Assembly (NCBI GenBank): GCA_028386065.3
Contig: JAKUCV010003144.1
Span: 4,306-68,305 of the forward strand
From: Turnera subulata
Lineage: Eukaryota > Streptophyta > Magnoliopsida > Malpighiales > Passifloraceae
Length of the DNA: 64,000 nt
Direction: 5' to 3'
The position numbers and the translations under genes were made by a program. Shown piece by piece: positions 38,710 to 50,323 of the stretch; the first letter of the stretch is position 1, and every line of letters starts with the position of its first letter. The notes under the pieces were generated by a model, which worked only from the letters and a program-made list of their open reading frames with translations, searched no databases and was not told where the DNA came from.

Positions 38710-41700
38710 TTAAACTCTGCCTTCCTTTGCCAAATGACCAGTCCTCCGCTTATGGCGACTGAAATCTGACACAAACCTGAATGTCTGCTCGCACTCTGCG
38801 CACTTGTATGGACGAGCACCTGTGTGAACCCTAATATGTTCAGTTCTTGCCCACGCCCACTTGAATGTCATTTTGCAGCCCTTCCAAGGGCACTTGAGGG
38901 GGCGGTCATCGATGTGGACACGCCGGTGCTGCACCAGATACTTGTGGGAGAAGAATTTCTTCCCACACCCCTTCACTGGACAAACATTTCTTTTGTGCAC
39001 AGCAAGCTCTTGTTTTGAGCTAAAACTCATAGTACATCCGTCAATGTCACACTGATACTTCACTTCATCCTTTGCTTTCGCATTATTGCGGCCGGCTGCA
39101 GCCTTGACAGCTGAAGCGTTCTTCACCCTTTTCCCACTGTTTTGATGCTTCTCTTTTATCTTTGTTTCTTCCTCTTTGGGAGGTTTTGAGGGCCTTTTCC
39201 TAAGCCGAGTGCTAGGTCCACCTTCTACCTCTTCTTCCTGTAAATCAGGTTGTCTAGGATTCTGCATGTTTTTAACATTCCTAAGCTGAGGAGTCTCTTG
39301 CTTCACTTGCCTTTCTTGCTTGATCAATTGAGGGGTCTCCCTCCTCATTTTCGGGGCCTCCTGTTTTGAACGCCTGGAAGTCTCTTCTTTCATCTGGCGA
39401 AGTGTTACTGATTTTCTCTGCTTCTTGCTTCTGAGGGTCCTACTGTTCTGCTGATCAGAATTACTCCCGACCAAGTCATCTGAAACTGCATCATCCTCCT
39501 CAATAAGTTTCACCAGCTTGCCTCTTTTATTCCTTCCAGTGCTACTCCGCAGACCAGTAGTATCCTCCTGAAGATTGTCTGAAATGTCTTCTTTTTCAAC
39601 AGATTGAGCCTTCTTGCCCCTTGGGATCCTCCTTCGTGTTGTAGTATCTTTCCCTGGCATTTCAGTATCAATAAATTTGTTCCTCTTGCTTCTAGGAATC
39701 CTTCTAAGCTGCTGAAGAGTATTGTCCCCCAGTGAATCATCTGAATCAGCATCCTCTGCCACTGCGAAACTGGCTTGTTTGTTGCTGAGAGCCTTCCTGT
39801 GCTGGTGACGAAGGGATTCCTCCAATGAATCATCCGAAACTTCATCGTCACTCTCAACAAATTTTGCTTGCTTGCCTCTACGAAAGCTTGACTGCTGCAG
39901 TGAATTATTTCCATGCATTGAATCATCTGAAACTGCATCTTCCATCCCACTAGATCCTGCATGCATACTTATGGAACCCCTCCTATTCCGATATGAAGAG
40001 GTATTAGGCAATGAGTCATCAGAAGCATCATCTTCATCTTCCATATATCTGGTTTGTTTGCTTCCAGCAACCCTCTTGTGAGAGCGATGAGAACTCTCTT
40101 CCAGTGAATCATCCGAGACTGAATCTTCCCTCTCCATTAATTTTGCTAGTGTGCTTTTAGATACCCTCCCATCCCATCTATGATTAATATCCTCCAGTGA
40201 AGCGTCTGAAACTTCGCTTTCTTTCTCAACCCATTTGGCTTGGTTTCTTCCATGAATTCTTTTATGTTGCTTTTTGGAACTGCTCTCCACCAAAGCATAA
40301 GAAGCTACATTATCCCTCTGAATAGATTTGGCTATTTTGCTTCTAGAAAGTCTACTGCAACGCTGAAGTATATTTTCATTTGATGGATCATCTGAAGCCG
40401 AATCTTCTCTCTCAACTGATCTTGCCAACTTGCTTCTAAGAATCCTCTTACGCTCTCTATCAAAAGTATACTCCAATGGATCATATGATGCTCCTCTGTC
40501 AAAACTTTTCCTTTGCTTGCTATTGTAAACCATGGTCAGCTGCTCACTATCATCTGAAGCATCATAGTCTCTCTCCACACGTTTGACTTTCTTAACTGGC
40601 CTACTCTCTGCCGTCACTTTCCTCTTCTTCCCAGACTTTTTATTGACCAAAGTGGTTTCAGTTTTGGGGAGAGTTTGTGGTTTTCTCTCAATTTTCCCAT
40701 CTGTCAATGCCCAATCACGTGAGCTCAGTTCTTGGTCTAAATCTTGTTCCTCGGAACCCTGTGTTGCTAAAAGAGCATGAACTTGATTTGACATCCAAAC
40801 TTTGCCACACCACTTTCCTACAACCACTTTTCTCTGTCTGCTGGACCTCTTCCCACATGCATTTAACTTTGTTGGTGAGCTAGCTGGAGAAGCTCGACCA
40901 AAAGCATTGTATATAACAGAATTATAAGGCATCTGCTTACTGTAAAGCGGGGATCGGCTGAGGTTAGCGCTGTAAAAGAGATTGATCCCTAACTTAACAG
41001 CCCAGTCCCCATTCCCCGGTATGGCTTCTTCACTATCCAAAGCTAACTGTATCCTCGCCTCATCCTCTTTTTTTGCATCCCTAAAAGTGATATCATTCCA
41101 GATATGATCAATTCCCAGTTCTTGTGACAGTATCTTTGCCTCAGCTTCGATCCTAGGATACTCTGCAAATGTTTTGAAAGAAACATTGCGATCAGAAAGA
41201 ATTGGAGAAACAACAACTTAACAACAATTACTAGACCTTTTTTTTTTTTCTCAAATTGGGGTGACTGGTTTGTAATTTTGCAAGCAAGGGAAGATATACA
41301 AAGAGCGAGTCAATTGGCTGAAGAAAGCCTATGCGCAACTTCCAATAGTACATAGCATCAATCACTAATTTCTTATCATAAAGTTAATCTGGTAATTTTG
41401 TCATTTCCATTTCCGAAAACGATGGCTTGGGGTAAGCATTTCATGCTAATATCAGTTTCTTTACCAGTTTGATTACACATGTCAACTACAGGGAATGCAA
41501 GAATCACATGTATATCTGCAAGGCATATGACTCAAGAGGTGACTAACGAGCCTCAACAGCGAGTCGTGGAAGTGTAATGCCACGAAGCTAGGCAAGGCAT
41601 AGATGGGGGACTCGCTTATAAAAAGAGTGGCAGAGAACAAGCGAATAATTGTCCTCGCTTAGGAACATTTCTTCATGAACAATTCCTACAATATTTATGT

Positions 41701-44700
41701 GGGTTCATGCTTACTGCAGCCAGATTGAATCATAATAATTATAATCAGAGCTCAACATTCTCATAAATTTCTCCATGAAACTTGAATAAGCATTAGGAGG
41801 AAAGGAATGGATAGGTTGTCCATTTCATGAATCGTGCTCTTTTGCCATAAATAATGACGTCACAACATACCTGGATGACAGAGAAGCAAAATATGCACTC
41901 CTCCAATTGCACGAAGCTGCTGTTCTATTTCTACGGCATGCTCAAGACAAAAGACATGCACACGAGAAGAATCATCATCAGATCTCTGATGAAATGATGT
42001 TTCTGCTTTCTCCGGCGGTAAAATGGCTCTGCAATAATTTGAATTCTCGATGCGATGCACTTGCGGGAAAGAATTTGACAGTCTATCTGCCAATGGCAAT
42101 GAATCTTTGTAAGCAGCATCCAAACTGTTTGATCCCATGGATGCAAAAGTATTATCCAGAGAGCACCCCAGAGGCTGATCACTTCTATCATCCAAAGTAG
42201 CTCCTTCATGTCCATGCTCTTCACGACAATTAATAGATTGGGAAGAAAATCCATCCTCACCATGACAACATTGAGCAGGACGGCCCACCTGGCACTTCTG
42301 CATGGAAGAACAAAAATCAGGGTTCTGACACTTATATTTACTTTCCGATGAACAGTTTATTGTGTTGAATTCTTCAATCTTTTGCGCTTGATCATGTTCA
42401 ATCTCCTCATCATCAGAGTCGGACGAATTTCCATATGTCATAGCTAATAATCCAAGAGCTGAAGTTTCCTTTTCTGTTTTAGTAGTGGAAGCCACCTCAT
42501 CTGCTATCTGAATTTGGTAGCTAGTAGAGTGAACAGGGATTTTATACAAACCATCTGCAACATTCATGCCCAACAATCCTGAAATATTTTACCAAAAATC
42601 TACAATCAAAACTAGCACCTCCAACAAGGAAATGAGGAAGCAAATAGAGAACGTAGATCTAAAAAGCCTGTCTCTGATAGAAGAATCAATTCATGCAGAG
42701 ATTAACAGTTTGACCCAAAGATTGAAAGGACACATGAAACACTACCACAGAGAAAACCAATAATGGGCCTCAAGATAAAAGGATAGACAAGACATGGAAT
42801 ATTATTTGACAGATAAAAGCATTTATCTTTACTGCTATATTCATTAACTTAATAAAGATAAGCCAGCATTGGGACAACAGCTTCTGTTTATACATACTTG
42901 TTGGTTGATTCTGCTCAGAGGTATTTGCATCCACCACAGAGAAGGAAAATCCATCATTCTGGAGTCCAGAACTAACAGTCCAATCGTTAAAAAAGCTACA
43001 ATCAGCTGACATGAGATACCTAGCAGCTGCTTCTCTTGGCTGGATGACAGCAAGACAATCAAAGCTTAAGATGCCACAGGTGACACATGAAAACAGTCTT
43101 TGATTTGACAGTGCATCATTCCCTCGTTCAGCACCTGCATTTGAATTCTGCGCATTGCCATTTCCGTTTAATGAGGAAAACCTATCGTTCTCACACAAAG
43201 ATGCAAACTTTGCTTTCATCGATAAGAAGCCTTTTGCTTGATTTAACTCATGGTTCCCATCAGGTACCATGTCATCTGAAACTGCACATTTCGAGGAAAA
43301 CATAAAGTCCTTGCGGCTGAATAATCCAAAAGAGGGGTTTTCTCTCAGATGGGATCCAACCCGTAAATTCGAACAAACAGATATGTCTGAAGAACTTCGG
43401 GGTAACAGCACAACTGAAGAACCTTTTCCAAGAGTATGAAGCAGCTCATTGTTCTGAATAATATTATTCACAAACAGCTCTTTAACCAGTGCTTCTCCTT
43501 CACTTTTTTTCTTGTTTTTCAGTCTGGAGCTGCGCGGTTTAGCAGTGATGCTCAGAGGTACTCTGCAGGGAAAAAAAGAAGAATAAAACATGAGCAAGTG
43601 TATACTACGTGTGAATGCTCTCTATGGAATACATCATCCTAACATCCTAACAGAACATCCGGGTACAACAGTTTCCATGCAAAAGTAAATTCATCAGAAT
43701 TTTTCATTTCTAAAGTTGTTTAAGAGGAAGCTTAGAATTGATTAGGGGACAAAGCCACAGGAGTGCAACAACAAGATAAGAAAAGGAAGAAAAATTTTGC
43801 ATAGTGTTAAGTGTCAGATTTGCAGCAATCCCTCCTAGCAGTGTGAGAATAAATAGTTCAAGAATTGTTTAATTTCAGCAACACTTGACAATAATCAGAG
43901 GTGTTGCAAAATTTCAAGAGTCTAGGAATTAGTTTGAACACATCCATTTTGAAAAGCAAAGCCTGCAATCTATTGAATCGAGTCATACTGCTAGTTCGAC
44001 AAGTAAAAATAAAGCTGCAATATGGATACCTTGTACATTCTAGTGCAAGATCGTACAGTAACTGGAAATGAGACACCATTGGTGGATAATTAATTGAAGC
44101 CCTTCGGATGGCAGAGTCTTTAGCAACCCTCAACCATTCAGGGGTTGCAATATTAGCTGCCTCTCCACAATTGAATCCTAAAGTTTAAAAAGCTCACATG
44201 TTAAAAAAATACCACATTATCAAGAAAAGTAACAGAGTAACACAAGCAGTAACAACTTTTCAATTTAACAGTAATTAATTTGTAATGCCAAGATGTTTTA
44301 CCATGACTGAACCCTGAGTGATAGGCTCTTGGGAAAGTGACAACAAATTCCCCAACATTCTGAACTAACCTGATTAGGAGAAACTGAAAACGTTAGATAC
44401 CAATGAATACGGTTAAGCAATGTTCAAATGATAAAGCGCTCCTATAAGTAATGATGATTCCTAGACCAATACTGGGGTTCATGTCCTTTCATTTTTGGTA
44501 TTGGAGGAAAAATGTGACGAAAATATGGATCTGAGAAATGTCATTTTCAAAGGATTGCTTCTCTTTATCCTTCTACATCATACACTCGAAAGGTTGACCA
44601 GACAACCTAATCATTTAAAACAAAATACGAATAGGAAGAACAGAATACCCAAAGAGAAGCAGGGCAGGGCAGAAATGAAAAAAGTACCTGCAGCAAGGTA

Positions 44701-45908
44701 CACCTGCTCTAATAAATACTTCAGGGGACATCACTGTGGTCTTCTCGCCTAGAACAGCAAATGTAACTGGTACCATGTAAATGTAAGCATGGTTAGCACA
44801 CGCAAGGGTTTATCTTTAGACAAAGTCGGCAACAATCTCCAGCCAACATAGCACAATTGAGTTGCCAATCATTCAAACAAGTATCGCACATTATCCTTGC
44901 TATAAGTTCACAACCAACTCGTTTAGAATTTTTTAGCATACACCTAAATTTTGAACCCACAAAGGGTTTTAGAGAAAAGAGAGGGAGAGAAACCAAAAAA
45001 ACAGGGGAGGCTAATGCAAACTCACCAAGTGGATTAAGCTCTCCTCCGTAGCCATGAACTCTCACCACTTCCTCGAACGCGGCAGCTGCCTCTCTGGGCA
45101 CACCATACCAGGTCTTCCCTGCCCCCATATGCATATAATTCAAGCTATGCAAGTCATGATCCTCTACATGCCAAGCAAACCAACTAAACATCATCCCAAC
45201 ATACACCATAGGAGAAGTAACCCCTGGTATTTCCTCCTTCATGAACCTCAACAATGACCCTTTAGCCCGCGACACTCCCCTCATATTCCACTCCGTCTCC
45301 CCCACCGTCACTCCCTCCCCAAGCGCCCCTCCACCCCCGTCCTTCCTCTTGGAAAAAGCAGAGCCCGGCATGTCATTTGCGTACTCCACCGAGAAGGGCT
45401 TGTCCAAAGTCGCTTTCCAGTAAAGGGTCTCGATCTCCAGCGCAGAAAGGCTAGAGCTTGAAGTGGGTCCCTTCCTGGTGGAGCCTTTCTTGAGGTAGTT
45501 CCGCTCAAAGGACTTAGCTTTGGCCTCGAATTCCTGCAGAGTGTAGCTCTCCCCGCTCTGCCAGACCGGTCTCTGGACGGGGCGGGGCTTCCTGGGGCAG
45601 AACCCGATCTGCTGCTGGCGGGTGGTGAATGTGGGCCGGGAATCGGCGGTTCGGGCCGAGAGGGAGCGGTTCAGGTTGGAAATTGCGGTCTTCTTGGGGG
45701 CCTGGAGGACCGGAGGCACGATTTTGCAGATGCCATACTGGGAAGCTTCTTTTTCGATTTTGAAAATGTAGGCTATTGGATCTTGGAATTCGGCGAGTGT
45801 GGGGCGGTACTCTGGAGCTAAAGGTAGGTTTTTTAGCCATTGAAACACCTCATGCGTTGATGTTGGTGGTGTTGGCCCAGGAGTTCTCGTTGGCTCTGAA
45901 GCTGCCAT
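38710..45908 (-). CDS. REF6: REF6/JMJ12-type JmjC histone H3K27 demethylase
   Basis: Seven exons on the minus strand (45908-45026, 44766-44688, 44369-44302, 44177-44030, 43562-42898, 42578-41871, 41162-38710) give 1,667 residues. Nuclear Fe(II)/2-oxoglutarate enzyme removing H3K27 methylation. JmjN lies at about 31-66 (FQDPIAYIFKIEKEASQYGI). JmjC ligands are H247 and E249 (FAWHVEDHDLHSLNYMHMG) and H343 in HSGFSHG, which is split by an intron. Central landmarks include SSDISVCSNLRVGSH, LFSCVTCGILSFDCLAVIQP and RSPLYSKQMPYNSVIY. Four C2H2 fingers (about 1551-1660) provide sequence-specific targeting in Arabidopsis REF6. The protein is about 300 residues longer than Arabidopsis REF6 (1,360, recalled), mainly from a Ser-Asp-Asp repeat region at about 1040-1440 in exon 7. 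Finger 4 has CAEC spacing instead of C-x4-C. Position matches At3g48430. Confidence 0.95.
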
Positions 45909-48906
45909 TTTCCTTCTCTTTTTTCAGGGGCAGCTCATGAAAGGCGAGAGTTTTCCTCCCTCTGCTTCTGGGTGGGTTTTTTTTTTTTTGCTGCTAGAGC
46001 TTGGCTTTCATTTGTGGTGGAGTTTGGGAAGAAGTGAGTGCCTGGGATAAAGAGAAGAAGCAGGGGAGGAGGAGGAGAAGATGATCAGATTCTCTCCTCT
46101 GCTTCATTTACTTTTATTCTTAAAAAAATGCGTTTACGGGATTTTTCTATTCTGTTTTTTTTTGTTGGGTTGGTATGCTCTGTTTTTCTTACAGAGAGGT
46201 GAAAAAAAAATGAAGGGGCAGGGGAAGTGAGAGAGTGAAGAGAGAACAGTGTGTAGCGAGTGTTACTACATGTGAGTGGGGGTTTTATTGTGGGTTTGGT
46301 TGGGATTCTGCAAATGCCACTGGTTTGGTGTTTAATTACTGTTGTGGCTTTGTACTTTTTTATAGGGCTAGGATGTTTTTGCCCTAAAACAGTAAAAACT
46401 TACCCACTATTTTGCATTTATCATATAATTTGTGTGGCTGGTAGTATAAGCAGCCATCTTTTTTAATTTTAGAATGTTAAATTTGATGCATTTTCTTATG
46501 TTAGAAAAGGATGGAAAAAATTTTGACTAGTGGTAGTACCTAATGACTTGAATCTGGGGGCAGATGAACAGGGCAACCCAAATTGGTTTGTTTCACATGC
46601 ATGCCAATTCTTTTTTAAGCATTTTGCCATCTCTGGATAATGTTTTCAATAATTTGGCTTTTAAGGCTGGATAAATGTTCTACAATGCTCCACTTTTGGT
46701 ATTGCTCCTTTTTGTCCTGGAGTGCTATTATAGTGGCTTGTGCTAAGATGAGATGAATTTTCACTGCCGCAACCCTTAACCTCGCACAAATATTTGTCTT
46801 AGCAATATAGGCCAATCTAAATTAATGGCGGGTTACCCATTTTTCAGTCATCTAGGAGCACAGATTTTGTGAAATTAGATGAGCAATTTGGAACTCTGTT
46901 CTTCAAACGTTTTTCCGTTTGATTGATATGAACATTTCTTCACTTTGTGTTCGGATTTGTCTTTTTTTTGACATGACAATTACAATTTTTCAAGATCAAA
47001 TTTCATGGTCAAAATATTTTAAAACACATGTAAGGCAACAACTTACGATAAGCGTCAGCCAGAGCTTACAGGTTTGCATTAAAAGAAATTATTTCTATGT
47101 GTTCGTTTCCTAGTCATGGCGGTTACATTTTTTGCCCTTCTTTTTTTCTTTGCTGGAATATGGATAATGTAGTAGAACTGGGCGGCTCCAAATGAAAGTT
47201 TTTCGTAATTTTGCTCATTCAATTTACACTAACTTATGAAGCAAGAAAGAAAGGCATGGAATCAAGCAAGTGTCAATTACATTCAAGTGGTCGTCCCGTT
47301 AATTTAGTACAATAAATTGCATGGACGGCTGTTGAAGAAAAAACCATTATTGCCCCTTTTCGTGGGAAATAAAAATAGAAAATAAATAAACGATGGATTT
47401 AATTTTTTAAAACCCGATAAAGCGGGACGAGTAGGTTTAATTTTTTTATTAATACCTTTAAGCGTTTTTTTTTTCAGGTAATTTTTTTTTCCAGCGTTCT
47501 TTTTTTCGTTAAATTTTGGAAATTTCAATTTTGGTCACAGGTTGCTGCTATTATTCCTAAACGTTTGACGTTGACTTGACGGCAGTCAAACGGAGCCCAC
47601 GATAAAATGAACCACGGACAGACGCCTCAGAGTATCGTTAGTGTCCACGACTCCACGGCCGCAAAGGTAACAGTAAGTAAAAATACTACAAGAAGCCAAT
47701 ATTTGAAAGCATTCAACGTCCTCTCCTGTGATTGGCTGACATGTGCAACCCCGGGGCCATAAAGCCGTTATTTCTTTTTTTTCTTTTATTTTGACAAAAT
47801 CATAATTAGAGGTGTCATGTTGCTAGCCATGGTTTGTTAAACCCTAATCGAAGGTTGACTCAATTGAGCCACATGATAGCAATTTTTCGGGTCAGTCAAA
47901 CCAATGTTCAAACAAGAATATTGATCCATAAAACTTACTGGGTTGCGGTTTGGTTCACTAGGTTCAACTGATTCGGTCCGAGTTTAACAACACTGCAACT
48001 CACCGAGCCATGAATAATGTAGGCTAGGTTATTTATATTCTCATATCTTTTTCAGTAATATTTCTTTTCACTGGATGTATTAGCTTGGAAAAAAAATCAT
48101 TCGATTGCACGCACAATATGGCTGTGGAAGGGCGCACCAAATGACTTGGTTGTTTACACAATAGTGAAAACTGCTCTTTTATCAGATTTTTAATAATCTT
48201 GTTATAGGCTTTAGTCAGATTGTTTATGGTTTTTAAAAAAATGCACAAACATTTGAAAAACAAAGTTCATTCTACTACATTTTCAATTATTGCAGCTATG
48301 TTTATTTTGATTTTGCGCACAATATTCAAGATGTGTTTAGCTTTTTATAATTGTAATGTTGAATCATATTTTTATATCTTTTTCTCCAAACTCTATTCTT
48401 TAACATATTTCTAAATGCGTAGAAATAAAAATGATTATGCCAAATCAAGAGCGGTCCCACGTAATATTTTGTCGAAACAAACTATCCCATTTTAGACAAA
48501 TATATACGTGTTATATACTTTTATGAATGTTTAATAAACATATCGGATAAAGGAACATTACAGAGTGGCCCTTTATTACAGTACTCTAGTCACGAACAAA
48601 TTAAAGCAATCTGAATTGACATTACAATGATAAGTTATAACACATATTCCTTTCCCTATCCTATCTTTCCGAGAAAAAATAGATATCACCACATCCTAAT
48701 TTTTTTTGTCAGAAAAAAAAGGATATCAGTGTTGTCATCGCCCCGTCGGTCCAGGCTTCGGTCAATACCGATTACATCCTGACATTAGACCCTCATAATT
48801 AAGACTAGGCCGTACATAAGTAACAATAACAATATCATAAAACTTCTTTATCCTACTCTTTATTCTCTCATTTTTTTAAGAATGCAGTGCTCTCTAGTTT
48901 CCATAC
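45909..48906. other. REF6 upstream region and intergenic DNA
   Basis: The first 350 bp contain the likely REF6 leader and core promoter: read on the minus strand, they hold GA/CT-rich sequence around 46200-46250 and 46010-46110. Beyond that the DNA is AT-rich, with a W-box cluster at 47565-47589. Segments near 47960-48000 and 48725-48765 look like weakly similar inverted remnants ending in AACACTG/CAGTGTT, possibly an old element. No gene is recognised. Confidence 0.55.
47565..47589. promoter_or_regulatory. Cluster of four W-box cores (WRKY sites)
   Basis: Three TTGAC cores on the plus strand (47565-47569, 47571-47575, 47576-47580) and one inverted core (GTCAA, 47585-47589) fall within 25 bp. 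Clustered TTGAC is the binding pattern of WRKY factors. It lies about 1.66 kb upstream of the REF6 start, so a link to REF6 is inference. Confidence 0.45.
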
Positions 48907-50323
48907 ACCGTCAGTAGGGGTGAGCAAACGGTACGGCTCGGCACTACCGTACCGATTTTTGTGTCGGTATGTCGGCAGCGACTGCACCCCCCTACCGACA
49001 GCATACCGATCGGCTTATACCGCACATACATATGGCCAACGCCGACAAGATACCGACTCGGTTCGGTCGGCATACCGACAATACCGACCGACACTACATG
49101 TAAAAGAAAAAAAAGAAATCTGTTGCCAATAAATGAAAAAAATAAAAAAAAAATTACATTGAATACTGACGAATATAAACCCCAATTATGCAGGCAAAAA
49201 AAACCCCAATTATGGAAACTATCTAAGAGCAATCACATCTAAATTTATACCATTAATACAATTACAAATCATACTGTCAAATTACAAACAAATCAGCCAT
49301 CAATGCAATTATACAAATAATGATCTTACCAATACGAATGCTAAAATTACTGCCAAAATTACACCGAAATCAACCATTAATACAAATACAAATCTTAATG
49401 ACCAATTTTGATTTGCAAAACTACAATCGCACCCGATCCGCCGGCAAACACCCATTCTTGAAAAAAAAAAAGCTGGCACAACCAAAACCCATCACCTCAT
49501 CGTCATCATTTACCACAAAATCTAACCAAAAAACACAACAAACATATGGATTTAGAGAAACAAAGGGAAAGAGAGGTGAAGAATAGAAAAAGAAAAGAAA
49601 GGAGAGAAGCGGAGAAAACGAAGAACAGAGGTCAGAGGAAGAAAATGAGGGAAATTAGTATTTATGTTATCAATTAAACTCAAACTAAAAGTCAATTGAT
49701 GGTTTGAAGAATTAGGGTTTTGAATTGGGGATTTTCTATTCCTTCACAGAAATCAACAGAGAGAGGGTGGAGAAGAAGAAATCGAAGACGGAGAAAAGAG
49801 AAAGTAAACAAACTCACCTCTGGGGTTGATTTAAGGAGACGATTGAAGGCGGCGGGAGGCGAAGACGGTGGAAGGCGACGGGGTTGTAGACGGAGGAGGC
49901 GAGGCGATGATGGTCGATTAGGGTGGCAGACAGAGAGGATTTTGAGAGAGAGGTGGGAGCCTGGGAGGACTGAGGAGAACAGATGGTCGATTACAATTAG
50001 GGTTTACATGTTGAGAGAGAGAGAGGGCGGCTGGTCGAGAGTGAGAGAGAGAGGAGGGAGGGGCGGCTGGTGAGAATGGTAAGTGTGTGTGTAAATGTTA
50101 GTATTTATATCTAGGGTAGGGAAGGGTTCAACCGCGATCGGCTCGGCATACCGACATACCGACCGACACCTACACGCCATCCTACCGACGGTCCTGCGGG
50201 GCGGTTTGAAGCCGAGCCGACCATGCTTCGAGGGACATATCTACCGCCCTCTGCCGAGCCGACGTCGGTCGGTAGCGGGTCGGTAGGGTCGGCTCGGGAT
50301 TTTTGCTCTGCCCTAACCGTCAG
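48907..50323. mobile_element. Second non-autonomous hAT-like element with 8-bp TSD
   Basis: The body is 48915-50315 (1,401 bp), flanked by exact 8-bp duplications ACCGTCAG at 48907-48914 and 50316-50323. Left terminus TAGGGGTGAGCAAA and inverted right terminus TAGGGCAGAGCAAA differ at two positions. Subterminal regions carry many ATACCGAC/GTCGGTAT and CGGCTCGG motifs in both orientations. The interior (about 49590-50090) is purine-rich on the plus strand. Its complement resembles a plant 5' leader, with AACCCTAA, CT-rich sequence and a splice donor GTGAGT near 49815, so it may be the remnant leader of a deleted transposase gene. No transposase domain is present. Confidence 0.92.

Noticed and set aside
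39510..39962. 150-codon minus-strand frame overlapping REF6
   Set aside because: Shadow frame of the repetitive REF6 exon 7; the repeats create open frames in other registers.
45514..45840. 108-codon Pro/Arg-rich minus-strand frame over REF6 exon 1
   Set aside because: Out-of-frame shadow of the GC-rich REF6 N-terminal coding sequence.
47960..48765. Possible decayed transposon with inverted AACACTG/CAGTGTT ends
   Set aside because: Similarity between the two ends is weak and no target duplication was found.
49720..50073. Arg/Gly-rich 117-codon plus-strand frame inside the second hAT-like element
   Set aside because: Low-complexity purine-rich DNA; the opposite strand looks like a leader with a splice donor, and no protein family is recognised.
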